This document shows positions 10,379 through 17,903 of a stretch of DNA of 64,000 bases, piece by piece. Within the stretch, counting starts at the first letter, position 1, and every line of letters begins with the position of its first letter. Origin of the DNA: Evansella sp. LMS18. GTDB lineage: Bacteria > Bacillota > Bacilli > Bacillales > Salisediminibacteriaceae. The translations under genes and the position numbers were made by a program. The stretch covers positions 992,001 through 1,056,000 of the forward strand of contig NZ_CP093301.1 of the NCBI RefSeq assembly GCF_024362785.1. The letters run 5' to 3'. The notes under the pieces are model-generated. The model saw nothing but the letters and a program-made list of their open reading frames with translations, was not told the origin of the DNA and did no database searches.

Positions 10379-10628
10379 AATGAATTTCATATATTAGTTT
10401 TGAATAAAGGATGACGAACCTTATTTTTCGATTGCAGCGTAAGACGGCGACTCTGGCGGGAAAAGCATGAAAAGCTGAAAATCCATTTTTGACGGCGTTA
10501 TGCCGTCAAAAATTAGTTGAAGCCGTGCCCGCAGAACGCGGCCGTCTGTAGCGTAAATCGAACAATAAAGTAACATGTTAAGATAGTGTTCGTATTAAAG
10601 ATGAATATCTTGAATTAAGAAATTCATT
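10379..10628. repeat. Dispersed palindromic element, copy 1
   Basis: The 136-bp core (10427-10562) starts TTCGATTGCAGCGTAAGACG and ends GTAAATCGAA. Its ends are complementary (TTCGATT/AATCGAA), with nested pairs GACGGC/GCCGTC and GCGGG/CCCGC and an inner TTGACGGC/GCCGTCAA hairpin, so it folds into one long rod. A 10-bp inverted repeat AATGAATTTC/GAAATTCATT brackets it at 10379 and 10619. A second copy of the core of identical length is at 25375-25510, with about 8 differences by my count. No coding potential. Confidence 0.85.
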
Positions 10629-10643
10629 GAGTTAAAAAACTAT

Positions 10644-11576
10644 TTATAGGTGCTTCTCGAGCCAGGCTAAAATATCCTGATGAACTTCTTCCCTATTTGT
10701 CTCGTTAAGCATTTCATGCCTGCCTCCCTCGTAAAACTTAAGTTCCACATTTTCCAGACCTGCCTCCTGGAAAGCTCCGTACACCTGGCGAATTCCCTTA
10801 GTATCATTGCCAACCGGGTCCTTATCCCCTGAAAAAATATAAACCGGAAGTGATTCAGGCGTTTTTCTGATGTTCTTTTTATCGTTTATAAGCTCGAGCC
10901 CTTCAAACAAATCGATGAAAAAACCTGCAGAACACTCTGAACCGCACAGAGGATCCTCTATATATTTTCTTACTTCCTCATTGTCTCTGCTCAGCCAGTC
11001 ATATTCTGTCAATGAGGGCTTAAATTTTTTATTGTAAGCTCCAAAAGTAAGCTTTGTCATAAGAGGGCTTGGAGCCTTTCTGCCTCTTATTCTGCTTTCG
11101 GCCCGTGCTATCATTTTTGCAACTTTTACTGAGACCCCCGAATCACCCCCAGTACCAGAAAGGATAACACCACTGAGTTTTTCTCCGTAAAGCTGTATAT
11201 ATCTCCTTGCCAGAAAAGAACCCAAACTATGGCCGAATAAAAAAACAGGAGTGTCTGGATTTTCTGACTGGATTCTTTCTGTCACCAAAAGCATATCGTC
11301 CACTACCTTGTCAAAGCCATTCTCATCAGAGAAGTAGCCATAAGTGCCGTTTCTTTCAGCCAGCCTCCCATGGCCCCTGTGGTCATTACCATAGACAGAA
11401 AAACCGTGCCGGACCAGAAACCTGGCGAAATTATCATACCTTTTTATATGCTCTGCCATTCCATGGGCGATTTGAATTACAGCCCTTGGCCTTCCAACTG
11501 ATTCCACTGTCCATTTATTTACATATAAACTCGTTCCATCATTGGCCAAATAGGTGAACTCCTCTGCTGCCGCCAT
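10644..11576 (-). CDS. Alpha/beta hydrolase, lysophospholipase / monoacylglycerol lipase type
   Basis: Serine hydrolase of the PldB/YtpA-like family, 310 residues. The oxyanion segment IQIAHGMAEHIKRYDNFA, the nucleophile elbow GHSLGSFLARRY, the acid in FSGDKDPVG and the histidine in EGGRHEMLNE are all visible. No signal peptide, so likely cytosolic. The ATG at 11576 is chosen because GGGAGGG precedes it by 6 bases; an in-frame alternative at 11591 has no such site. It stands alone, with the palindromic element downstream. The natural lipid substrate is not evident. Confidence 0.8.
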   Translation of the reverse strand: MAAAEEFTYLANDGTSLYVNKWTVESVGRPRAVIQIAHGMAEHIKRYDNFARFLVRHGFSVYGNDHRGHGRLAERNGTYGYFSDENGFDKVVDDMLLVTERIQSENPDTPVFLFGHSLGSFLARRYIQLYGEKLSGVILSGTGGDSGVSVKVAKMIARAESRIRGRKAPSPLMTKLTFGAYNKKFKPSLTEYDWLSRDNEEVRKYIEDPLCGSECSAGFFIDLFEGLELINDKKNIRKTPESLPVYIFSGDKDPVGNDTKGIRQVYGAFQEAGLENVELKFYEGGRHEMLNETNREEVHQDILAWLEKHL

Positions 11577-11710
11577 AGTTATCCCTCCCATTTATAGATA
11601 TTCCGTTTTAAATATACCTTCATTATAAAACCCAGTAATGCCTGATTACAAAAAAACGTTTATACTTTTACAAGACCAATTTTTTTAAAATCAAGGAAAG
11701 AGGAAACAAC

Positions 11711-12166
11711 ATGCGCTATTACACACATATCCTTACATCGTTTGCCGGGGTGACAGCTTTGGCCCCTCATCTTCATTTACATATTTCAGTACCTTTAGTG
11801 AGCGGTGTATTAATCGGTTCTGTTTTACCGGATATAGACGAAAGCCGTTCTTACATAGGAAAACGAATTCCCTTTTTATCCCGTCCGGTGAACCTTCTGT
11901 TCGGACACAGGGGACTAACCCACTCTGCGCTTGCCTGTACTGCTGCTGGCTTTATGGCCTTTACCTTTCAGCATGGTTTTACCACAGGGTTATTTTTAGG
12001 TTATCTCTTTCATGTGGCAGGAGATTTATTCTCAAGGGCGGGGGTTCCTTTGTTTTCACCGCTGACTAATAAAAGAACGACTATCCCTGTTTACCGGACA
12101 GGAAAGTTTTCTGAGTTACTTATTCTTGCCGCAGCCGCTTTATACCTTTACAAAGAGTGGTTTTAA
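11711..12166 (+). CDS. YdjM/DUF457-type membrane metal-dependent hydrolase
   Basis: A 151-residue integral membrane protein of the LexA-regulated YdjM-like family. The conserved polar motifs SVLPDIDESRS, HRGLTHS and YLFHVAGDLFSRAGV, rich in His and Asp, mark the putative metal site between hydrophobic helices. It starts at an ATG preceded by GGAAAGAGGAAAC. Molecular activity is unknown for most members; some are linked to membrane phospholipid hydrolysis. It is the first of a run of plus-strand genes and I see no LexA box. Confidence 0.75.
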   Translation: MRYYTHILTSFAGVTALAPHLHLHISVPLVSGVLIGSVLPDIDESRSYIGKRIPFLSRPVNLLFGHRGLTHSALACTAAGFMAFTFQHGFTTGLFLGYLFHVAGDLFSRAGVPLFSPLTNKRTTIPVYRTGKFSELLILAAAALYLYKEWF

Positions 12167-12347
12167 CTGCTGAGTTTTTTATCTTAAAGAAGGAATCTGG
12201 CTGTTCGTTATCGTATTCGTTATTTAACACGGCTCTGCAAATGACTTTAACCTGGCTGCCAGGCTGGCACCGGACAAGGCTATCTTTTGGATCTTGCTTT
12301 AGCAAGGTGCAGGGCAGAGTCGAAAAAACATAGCGAGGAGGCAGGAA

Positions 12348-12728
12348 ATGACAATAAGTGAAAAAGGAAAAGCCACAGAAACTAACCTTGAAGCTGCTGA
12401 AGACACAACTGGTATTTCTATTAAAGGACTGGTCGCAGGAACGATTATCGGCGGGGTGATTGGCGTCCTCGCAGCTTTACTGCTAACGCCAAAATCAGGA
12501 AGGGAAGTAAGGACAGAGCTTTCTGAACGGACTAATACAGTCATTGATTTAAGCCGGGTCCTCAGTGATTCCACCAAGGAAAAATACAATGAAATGAAAT
12601 CAGCAGCAGGTGAAAAGTCAAAAGGACTAGCAGGTAAAGTGAAGAATTCGCCCGAAAATGAGGAAGGCAGCACCCAGGATGAGAAGAGCACCAGCGAGGA
12701 TACTGCTTCTGAAAAACAAATAATTTAA
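12348..12728 (+). CDS. YtxH domain protein (small)
   Basis: A 126-residue protein with one glycine-rich hydrophobic segment (GLVAGTIIGGVIGVLAALLL, residues 28-47) followed by TPKSGREVR, the classic YtxH signature, then an amphipathic charged tail. YtxH proteins are general-stress membrane-associated proteins grouped in COG4980, which also covers GvpP/GvpT-like gas-vesicle accessory proteins. GAGGAGGCAGGAA precedes the ATG. A terminator follows, so it is transcribed apart from the larger YtxH gene downstream. Confidence 0.8.
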   Translation: MTISEKGKATETNLEAAEDTTGISIKGLVAGTIIGGVIGVLAALLLTPKSGREVRTELSERTNTVIDLSRVLSDSTKEKYNEMKSAAGEKSKGLAGKVKNSPENEEGSTQDEKSTSEDTASEKQII

Positions 12729-12756
12729 TGATACGAATGCCATGTTTGTCAAGGAT

Positions 12757-12787
12757 GCTCTCAAGGAATTGAGAGCGTTCTTTTTAT
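12757..12787 (+). terminator. Terminator after small ytxH
   Basis: GCTCTCAA, 4-nt loop, TTGAGAGC, then GTTCTTTTTAT. Confidence 0.75.
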
Positions 12788-12862
12788 ACTTATTTTTAAT
12801 CAGGACCATAAGACTACTTTCGTTCTCTTCTTATTGACTCTCTCATTTTCCATTGTTTTCAT

Positions 12863-12889
12863 GTTTGTCTGCTGACCAATGACGGGTAT
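12863..12889 (+). promoter_or_regulatory. Possible sigma-B promoter for the ytxH-gvpU unit
   Basis: GTTTGT (12863-12868) and GGGTAT (12884-12889) are 15 bases apart, close to the sigma-B pattern GTTTaa/GGGtAt. B. subtilis ytxH is a sigma-B stress gene, which fits, but the -35 box is imperfect. Confidence 0.5.
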
Positions 12890-12952
12890 TGGTTGATAGT
12901 CCTTAAACACAGGAACTTGCTAAAGGAAAAATTTTAACGGAGGTTGGTATGT

Positions 12953-14110
12953 ATGTCTAACAAAAACGAAGAACAAAAAAACAGCGGTGAAAGCCAGAAC
13001 AAGGGAGAGAATCAGAACAAGCAAGAGAAACAGGACAATAAGCAAAATCAAAACAAAAATGAAAAAACGGAAAACGGCAAAGGGAACGGTGGAGCTACAG
13101 GGAAAGTTGTCACTAGTGCTATCTTAGGCGCAGCTGCGGGTGCCGCAGCAGGGTTACTCTTCGCCCCGAAAGCAGGAAAGGAACTAAGGTCCGACATTTC
13201 CACCCAGACTAAATCCGGCTATGAAAAAGGCAAAAATCAGGTGATGGAAAAAAGTAAACAGCTTGGAGAAACAACGAAGACAAAATTTGACGACATAAAG
13301 TCTACGACATCCACTAAGTTTGACGACATAAAGTCCAGCACATCCACAAAGTTTGATGAGCTGAAAACTGCTACTTCAAGCAAGTTTGACGAGATTAAAA
13401 CAAATACATCAGAAAAATCAAAAGAACTTGCCGGCAAGCTGAAAAAATCGGATAAAGATTCTTCAGACGAAGAAGAAAACAATGAGAACTCCTCTGATGA
13501 TACGAACGAAAGTAAGCAACAGGATGACAGCGAGGAAAATACAAATAACGAGGAAAACAAGCAGGAAGAAAACGGCTCAGAAGAAAATTCTGAGGAAGAA
13601 GAAAATTCCGGCGAAAACGATAAGGATAACGAGGGAAAATCGAGCGAGGAAGATCAAGATAACGAAGAAAAGTCCTACGAAGGCAAGAAGAATAACGAAG
13701 AAAAGTCTGACGAAGACGATAAGGATAACGAAAGAAAGTCCGGCGAAAATAATAAGGACGATGAAGAAAAGTCCGGCGAAGAGCAGAACAAAGACGAGGA
13801 CGAAGATAAAGAACAAGGAAAAAACGATAAAAATAAGGAAGAGAAGTCATCAGACAAGGACAGCAATGCACCAGACAATCAGAAAGAGAAACAAAAATCT
13901 TCCAGTAAGGATAAAAACAAAAAGGACTCTGACAACAAGAAACAGCAAAAAAAGAAAGACAATGACAAAGAATCGAAGAGTAAGAAAAATAGCAAAAAAC
14001 AAAGCAAAGATGACTCCGGGAGCGAGGACTCCGAGGAAAAAGACGAGAATAAAAACGATGGCGGCAGCACTATTTTAACAATGGAAAATGAAGAGTCCGA
14101 CGACAAATAA
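12953..14110 (+). CDS. YtxH domain protein with long charged tail
   Basis: A 385-residue protein in three parts: an N-terminal Gln/Asn/Lys-rich stretch (about 1-45), a YtxH hydrophobic segment with LFAPKAGKELR, and four 11-13-residue repeats of the type TKFDDIKSSTS (about 105-155) ending in KSKELAGKLKK. The last 230 residues are almost entirely Glu, Asp, Lys, Asn and Ser, with EEKS-spaced repeats, and are probably disordered. The in-frame ATG at 12953 is chosen; the TTG at 12944 overlaps the ribosome site GGAGG. A GvpU-like gene follows 26 bases later. The tail resembles dehydration-protectant proteins in composition only. Confidence 0.75.
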   Translation: MSNKNEEQKNSGESQNKGENQNKQEKQDNKQNQNKNEKTENGKGNGGATGKVVTSAILGAAAGAAAGLLFAPKAGKELRSDISTQTKSGYEKGKNQVMEKSKQLGETTKTKFDDIKSTTSTKFDDIKSSTSTKFDELKTATSSKFDEIKTNTSEKSKELAGKLKKSDKDSSDEEENNENSSDDTNESKQQDDSEENTNNEENKQEENGSEENSEEEENSGENDKDNEGKSSEEDQDNEEKSYEGKKNNEEKSDEDDKDNERKSGENNKDDEEKSGEEQNKDEDEDKEQGKNDKNKEEKSSDKDSNAPDNQKEKQKSSSKDKNKKDSDNKKQQKKKDNDKESKSKKNSKKQSKDDSGSEDSEEKDENKNDGGSTILTMENEESDDK

Positions 14111-14136
14111 TCACTCGTCCAGAAGGAGAGTTTTAC

Positions 14137-14529
14137 ATGCCCTCAAAAAACGGTACAAAAGATTCCATGCTTGAGGTTTTTGTTTATGCAGCTCAGGACT
14201 ATGGTTATTCGATAGATATAACCCTAAACGTACACGGTTCCCTGGTAACAGGCAAAATTGTCGGGGAACAGGAATACTTCCAGCGGCTCAGCGAAAACTT
14301 TAAAGATGACAGCAGTGAAACTGCCGAAAAAATAAAGGATGAACTATTAAAGGCCAGTGAAGACGCCAAAAAATCTGACAACAATAATGTGGAGTTTATC
14401 CACTTAAAAAACGCACAAGTTTATGTTGGCGATACTCAACCTACTCCATCAGAGAATCACTTTCTCTGGCGGGGAAAAATTAATGATGTAAATGGCTTTT
14501 TCCTCGGCAGGATTAAACAGAAAAACTAG
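14137..14529 (+). CDS. gvpU: GvpU-like gas vesicle accessory protein
   Basis: A 130-residue soluble protein matching the pattern I recall for GvpU of Priestia megaterium: YGYSIDITLNVHGSLVTGKI, EYFQRLSENF, VEFIHLKNAQVYVGD and a C-terminal LWRGKINDVNGFFLGRI. In gas-vesicle clusters GvpU is the last gene, after GvpT, and is linked to vesicle clustering. Here no gvpA/B shell gene, gvpN or gvpF/L is visible; the partners are YtxH proteins. AGAAGGAGAG precedes the ATG. Family assignment is from memory and should be searched. Confidence 0.7.
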   Translation: MPSKNGTKDSMLEVFVYAAQDYGYSIDITLNVHGSLVTGKIVGEQEYFQRLSENFKDDSSETAEKIKDELLKASEDAKKSDNNNVEFIHLKNAQVYVGDTQPTPSENHFLWRGKINDVNGFFLGRIKQKN

Positions 14530-14533
14530 GCAT

Positions 14534-14572
14534 TAAAAAGGGACTATGCAAATGCATAGCCCTTTTTTTATT
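14534..14572 (+). terminator. Terminator after gvpU-like gene
   Basis: GGGACTATGC, AAAT, GCATAGCCC, then TTTTTTTA, with one bulged base. It lies between convergent genes and can serve the minus strand too. Confidence 0.8.
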
Positions 14573-14822
14573 GCTTCTTATTGAGCTCTCTCTGAGCCAT
14601 TTTGACCATTTCTTTCACCATACTGCCGCCGATTCTCCCGCCGATCTTACCTGCGTCCTTCGCCTGGATCTGGCCATTGTAGCCATTGTTCAGAGGTATA
14701 CCATGCTCTTTAGCAGCTTCAAATTTAGCAGCTTCAGGTGTCTCAGCATTAGTAACCTTCGCTTTAAGCCGATCCAGCCCTTCCCTCGCCTCAGGCACTA
14801 AAATTTTATTTCTGCGTGCCAT
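14568..14822 (-). CDS. Alpha/beta-type small acid-soluble spore protein
   Basis: Forespore DNA-binding protein of the SASP alpha/beta family, 84 residues. The conserved parts are KFEAAKEHGIPL (the region holding the germination-protease site) and KDAGKIGGRIGGSMVKEMVKMAQREL, the helix-turn-helix segment that coats spore DNA. The middle NNGYNGQIQAK replaces the usual sequence between the two helices, so it is a divergent member. It lies 21 bases after the YozQ-like gene and is preceded by ATGAGGT. It supports a sporulating host. Confidence 0.85.
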   Translation of the reverse strand: MARRNKILVPEAREGLDRLKAKVTNAETPEAAKFEAAKEHGIPLNNGYNGQIQAKDAGKIGGRIGGSMVKEMVKMAQRELNKKQ

Positions 14823-14843
14823 TTCTATACCTCATTTCGTATG

Positions 14844-15083
14844 TTATTCATTAAACCGGCCTCTGTCTTTTTCCAATCCATTGCTTTCTTTTAAAAATCC
14901 GTTCTCATCTGTCTCATCAATTTTACCGTCGATTGTTCCCTCGGTGTAATCATCAGACACTTGTTCATGTGTTAAGGCAAGACCCTTTTCAGTTACATCA
15001 TTGCTATTATAATATTCTGTTTGGTACGATTTTTCGGCAACCTTCTCAGCATCCTGATTTGAGACCTTCTTGTTTTGTGTCAT
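14844..15083 (-). CDS. YozQ/DUF4025-like small protein
   Basis: A 79-residue acidic, hydrophilic protein with the pattern NQDAEKVAEKSYQTEYYNS ... LALTHEQVSDDYTEGTID, which I recall from the YozQ family of Bacillus. No membrane segment or catalytic motif. Function is unknown. Its position directly ahead of a SASP gene suggests expression during sporulation; I could not find a clear sigma-G box. GGGAGGCG precedes the ATG. Confidence 0.65.
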   Translation of the reverse strand: MTQNKKVSNQDAEKVAEKSYQTEYYNSNDVTEKGLALTHEQVSDDYTEGTIDGKIDETDENGFLKESNGLEKDRGRFNE

Positions 15084-15443
15084 TTTTTCGCCTCCCGTTC
15101 AAGCATAGGATAATCTAATTCCCGAAAAATATGACTGTGCCTTGGCACTTTTTGAGTGTTAACATTTGCATATAAAGCTATTCTCTGGTATACAAGGACG
15201 TGAAGGGTCCTTATATCTTAAAAGCGGTCCAAGAATTTATTTTAATTAAACTAACCAAAAAATATTCTGTTTTTTTGACTAATTATGTTTATTAAGTAAA
15301 TTTAATGGGGATGTGTGAGTATGAAGCAGATTACTAACCAAGTAATCTGTTTTATTGGGCTAATGATAAAGCTGGATTTTTGAAACGCTATCATGACTTA
15401 CATCAGGATTTTTACAAAATCTTAGTGTTAGGAGTGTTGAAGA
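15084..15443 (+). promoter_or_regulatory. ectD leader region with promoter and terminator-like hairpin
   Basis: TTGACT (15275-15280) and TAAATT (15297-15302), 16 bases apart, form a plausible promoter. About 25 nt further a perfect 9-bp stem (CAGATTACT at 15327-15335, AGTAATCTG at 15341-15349) is followed by TTTTATT, a terminator-like structure inside the leader. A 20-codon ORF (ATG 15321 to TGA 15383) spans this hairpin. The rest of the 360-bp gap shows nothing clear. Confidence 0.5.
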
Positions 15444-16355
15444 ATGGAAGACCTCTATCCTTCACGTGTTGAAAGCAAACCGGAAATTACAGAAAGAAAA
15501 GACCCAGTCATCCATACTGACCGCTCTAAAGATCATGAATCTCCGTTATCGAAAAAACAACTGGATTTTTATGAAAAAAATGGTTATTTACAACTTGAAA
15601 ACATATTTTCAAATGATGAAGTTGCTGATATGCAAAAAGCAATTTTCGAACTGAGGGACTCTAACCGCGATGTTTCATCAGATAAGATTATCCGTGAACC
15701 TGACCATGATGAAATCCGCTCTATATTCGCAGTGGACCAGGACGACAATTTCTTTAAGGAAATAGCACAGGACCAGCGACTTCTGGACATAGTTAATCAC
15801 CTGTTGGGCAGCGACGTTTATGTCCATCAGTCCAGGATTAATTATAAGCCTGGATTTGCAGGGAAAGAATTTAACTGGCACTCTGACTTTGAAACATGGC
15901 ATGTAGAGGATGGTATGCCCAGAATGAGAGCGCTTAGCATGTCGATCGCCCTTTCGGATAACCATACATTTAACGGACCGCTTATGCTTGTGCCCGGTTC
16001 GCAAAACTACTACGTCAGCTGTGTAGGTGAAACGCCGGAAAACCATTTTAAAGAGTCCTTAAAGACTCAAAAATTTGGTGTGCCGGATAATGACAGTCTG
16101 AAATGGCTGGTGGAAAATGGGGGCGGCCTGGATGTCGCCACTGGAAAAGCAGGCACAATTACATTATTTGAATGTAACACAATGCATGCTTCCACAAGCA
16201 ATATAACACCATATCCGCGTAATAACCTGTTCATGGTTTATAACAGTGTAGAAAACAAACTTGTAGAGCCGTTTTCCGGCGCAAGCCCGAGACCAGAATA
16301 TATTGCTGTCAGAAACACGACAGAACCTCTTGGAAAAAAAGGAACGCTGGCTTAA
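15444..16355 (+). CDS. ectD: Ectoine hydroxylase
   Basis: Fe(II)- and 2-oxoglutarate-dependent dioxygenase converting the compatible solute ectoine to 5-hydroxyectoine in the cytosol. The 303 residues carry the EctD signature [19 protein letters not shown], which gives the His and Asp iron ligands, and the distal histidine in [28 protein letters not shown] and [10 protein letters not shown] are also typical. No ectABC genes lie in the window, so the ectoine substrate must come from elsewhere in the genome. AGGAGTG precedes the ATG. A shared terminator separates it from znuA. Confidence 0.95.
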   Translation: MEDLYPSRVESKPEITERKDPVIHTDRSKDHESPLSKKQLDFYEKNGYLQLENIFSNDEVADMQKAIFELRDSNRDVSSDKIIREPDHDEIRSIFAVDQDDNFFKEIAQDQRLLDIVNHLLGSDVYVHQSRINYKPGFAGKEFNWHSDFETWHVEDGMPRMRALSMSIALSDNHTFNGPLMLVPGSQNYYVSCVGETPENHFKESLKTQKFGVPDNDSLKWLVENGGGLDVATGKAGTITLFECNTMHASTSNITPYPRNNLFMVYNSVENKLVEPFSGASPRPEYIAVRNTTEPLGKKGTLA

Positions 16356-16420
16356 ATTAAAAGTAAAGCAACTAATATTAAATTGAATATTTCCAGCTTT
16401 ATTCATAGCCCTGATATAGC

Positions 16421-16457
16421 AAAGGCACTTCAGAATTTGTCTGAAGTGCCTTTTTCT
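16421..16457. terminator. Bidirectional terminator between ectD and znuA
   Basis: AAGGCACTTCAGA, ATTTG, TCTGAAGTGCCTTTTT. The stem is flanked by A and T runs, so it can stop both convergent genes. Confidence 0.85.
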
Positions 16458-16461
16458 ATAT

Positions 16462-17745
16462 TTATTGAAGGGCGGTTCTTAATGTTTCGATGTTACTTCG
16501 CATAAGTGTAAAGTAATCTTCTCCCGCTTCAAGTTCTTCCTCTGTTAATGTTTCAAGGTTATGAAGCCAGAGAGACTCGGCTCCTGTCTCGCTTTGCACA
16601 GTCTGCGCAATATTCTGCGGGATATTCTGTTCAAACATCACATGGTTAATATCGTTTTCTTCCATATGAGAGATAACATCCTGCATTTGCTGGATGGATG
16701 GTTCATTTGTCGGGGAGATACCTGCAATTCCGATTTGATGAATACCGTATCTTTCTTCCCAGTAACCATAGCCAGCATGTGAAACAACAATTGTATTATT
16801 TGACACTTCCTCTGACATCTCGATAAATTCCTGGTCCAGCTCTTCCAATTCACTTCTGAGTGATTCAAAGTTTTCCGTAAAAGTTTCTTCAGCAGCCGGA
16901 TTTAATTCCACTAACGCACCCTTAATGTTTTCAGCTATTTCTATCGCTCTCAGGGGATCAAGCCAGATGTGCGGATCCTCATCTCCGTGTGCGTGGTCAT
17001 GGCCATGGTCATGATTATTTTCATCATCTTCATGATTATGGTTGTGATCGTTGTTATTGTGATCGTTATTGTTATTATGACCATGATTATGGTTATTATC
17101 TTCATCATTGTCATTGTCATTGTGATTATGGTTATGATTATCATTGTCATTGTGATCATGGTTATCATTGTGATCATGATTGTGATCGTCATTGTGATCA
17201 TGATTGTGATCGTCATTGTGATCATGATTGTGATCGTCATTGTGATCATGATTGTGATCGTCATTGTGATCATGATTGTGATCGTCATTGTGATCATGAT
17301 CATGATGATAATCAATTAAGTCAATTCCCTCAGCCGCAGTTAAAATAGTGACGTCATGAGAAGCAATGGTTTCTTCGATTCGTTCAGCAAAAGCCTCGAA
17401 CCCAGCTCCGTTATAAATAAATAAGTCTCCTTCGGCTATTTCAATCATCTGGTTGGCAGTTGGCTCAAAAGAATGTGCATCTGCACCTGCCGGGATAATA
17501 TTAGTTACTTCCACGTACTCGCCGCCAATACGGTTTGCAAAATCTTCTAGAGGATAAAGTGTAGTATATACCTTGATGGTTTCTTCAATATTTACATCTC
17601 CATCCTGGTTATTGTTTGCATTATTATTTTCCTCGTTAATTTCGTTGTTATTTACCTCATCTTCTTCAGGTTCGTTTGCGCCACAAGCTGCCAGTAGCAA
17701 AACAGCTGCAAAAATTAATGAAAATAAAACAGATAATTTCTTCAT
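16462..17745 (-). CDS. znuA: Zinc ABC transporter substrate-binding lipoprotein with giant His-rich loop
   Basis: ZnuA/AdcA-type cluster A-I binding protein, 427 residues. A signal peptide ends in LLAAC (lipobox near residue 20), followed by an Asn/Glu linker. The first lobe has YTTLYPLEDFANRIGG and the metal-ligand histidine in GADAHSFEPT. Residues about 145-260 are an extreme His/Asp/Asn stretch, including five to six exact HNDDHNHD repeats. The second lobe has DPHIWLDP, VVSHAGYGYWEERYG and the final ligand region. No permease or ATPase gene adjoins. Two Zur-type boxes lie upstream. Confidence 0.9.
   Translation of the reverse strand: MKKLSVLFSLIFAAVLLLAACGANEPEEDEVNNNEINEENNNANNNQDGDVNIEETIKVYTTLYPLEDFANRIGGEYVEVTNIIPAGADAHSFEPTANQMIEIAEGDLFIYNGAGFEAFAERIEETIASHDVTILTAAEGIDLIDYHHDHDHNDDHNHDHNDDHNHDHNDDHNHDHNDDHNHDHNDDHNHDHNDNHDHNDNDNHNHNHNDNDNDEDNNHNHGHNNNNDHNNNDHNHNHEDDENNHDHGHDHAHGDEDPHIWLDPLRAIEIAENIKGALVELNPAAEETFTENFESLRSELEELDQEFIEMSEEVSNNTIVVSHAGYGYWEERYGIHQIGIAGISPTNEPSIQQMQDVISHMEENDINHVMFEQNIPQNIAQTVQSETGAESLWLHNLETLTEEELEAGEDYFTLMRSNIETLRTALQ
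16990..17310. repeat. 24-bp coding repeats in the His-rich loop of znuA
   Basis: Period-24 copies of a GATCATGATTGTGATCGTCA-type unit run from about 17150 to 17300, with degenerate shorter repeats to 16990. Each unit encodes eight residues rich in His and Asp. Such arrays change length by slippage in frame. Confidence 0.85.
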
Positions 17746-17788
17746 AGTTAACTCCTCTCCTACATAACTCTATTAGACAAAAACGATT

Positions 17789-17809
17789 ATATCGTAACGG
17801 TTCCGATTT
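17789..17809 (-). promoter_or_regulatory. Zur-type box 2 upstream of znuA
   Basis: AAATCGGAA C CGTTACGATAT on the minus strand, a 21-bp near-palindrome matching the Bacillus Zur consensus AAATCGTAAT/ATTACGATTT with few changes. Confidence 0.65.
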
Positions 17810-17811
17810 GT

Positions 17812-17832
17812 AAACCGTAATAACTACGATTT
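17812..17832 (-). promoter_or_regulatory. Zur-type box 1 upstream of znuA
   Basis: AAATCGTAGT T ATTACGGTTT on the minus strand, 2 bases from box 2. The tandem pair suggests zinc repression of the His-rich ZnuA. Confidence 0.75.
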
Positions 17833-17903
17833 AGGAATTTATTTTTTCTAATTAAAAAATGAGCTGCCTTTAGTTTTCAGGCAGCTCATTTTCTGGCCGT
17901 GTT

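Noticed and set aside
13237-14106. Overlapping Ser/Phe- or Arg/Lys-rich frames opposite and within the large YtxH gene
   Set aside because: They arise from the biased GAA/AAA/GAC codon content and have no ribosome sites or family motifs.
16950-17348. Several long open frames on both strands over the znuA His loop
   Set aside because: They are shadows of the 24-bp repeat; only the 427-residue frame has a signal peptide, ribosome site and conserved domains.
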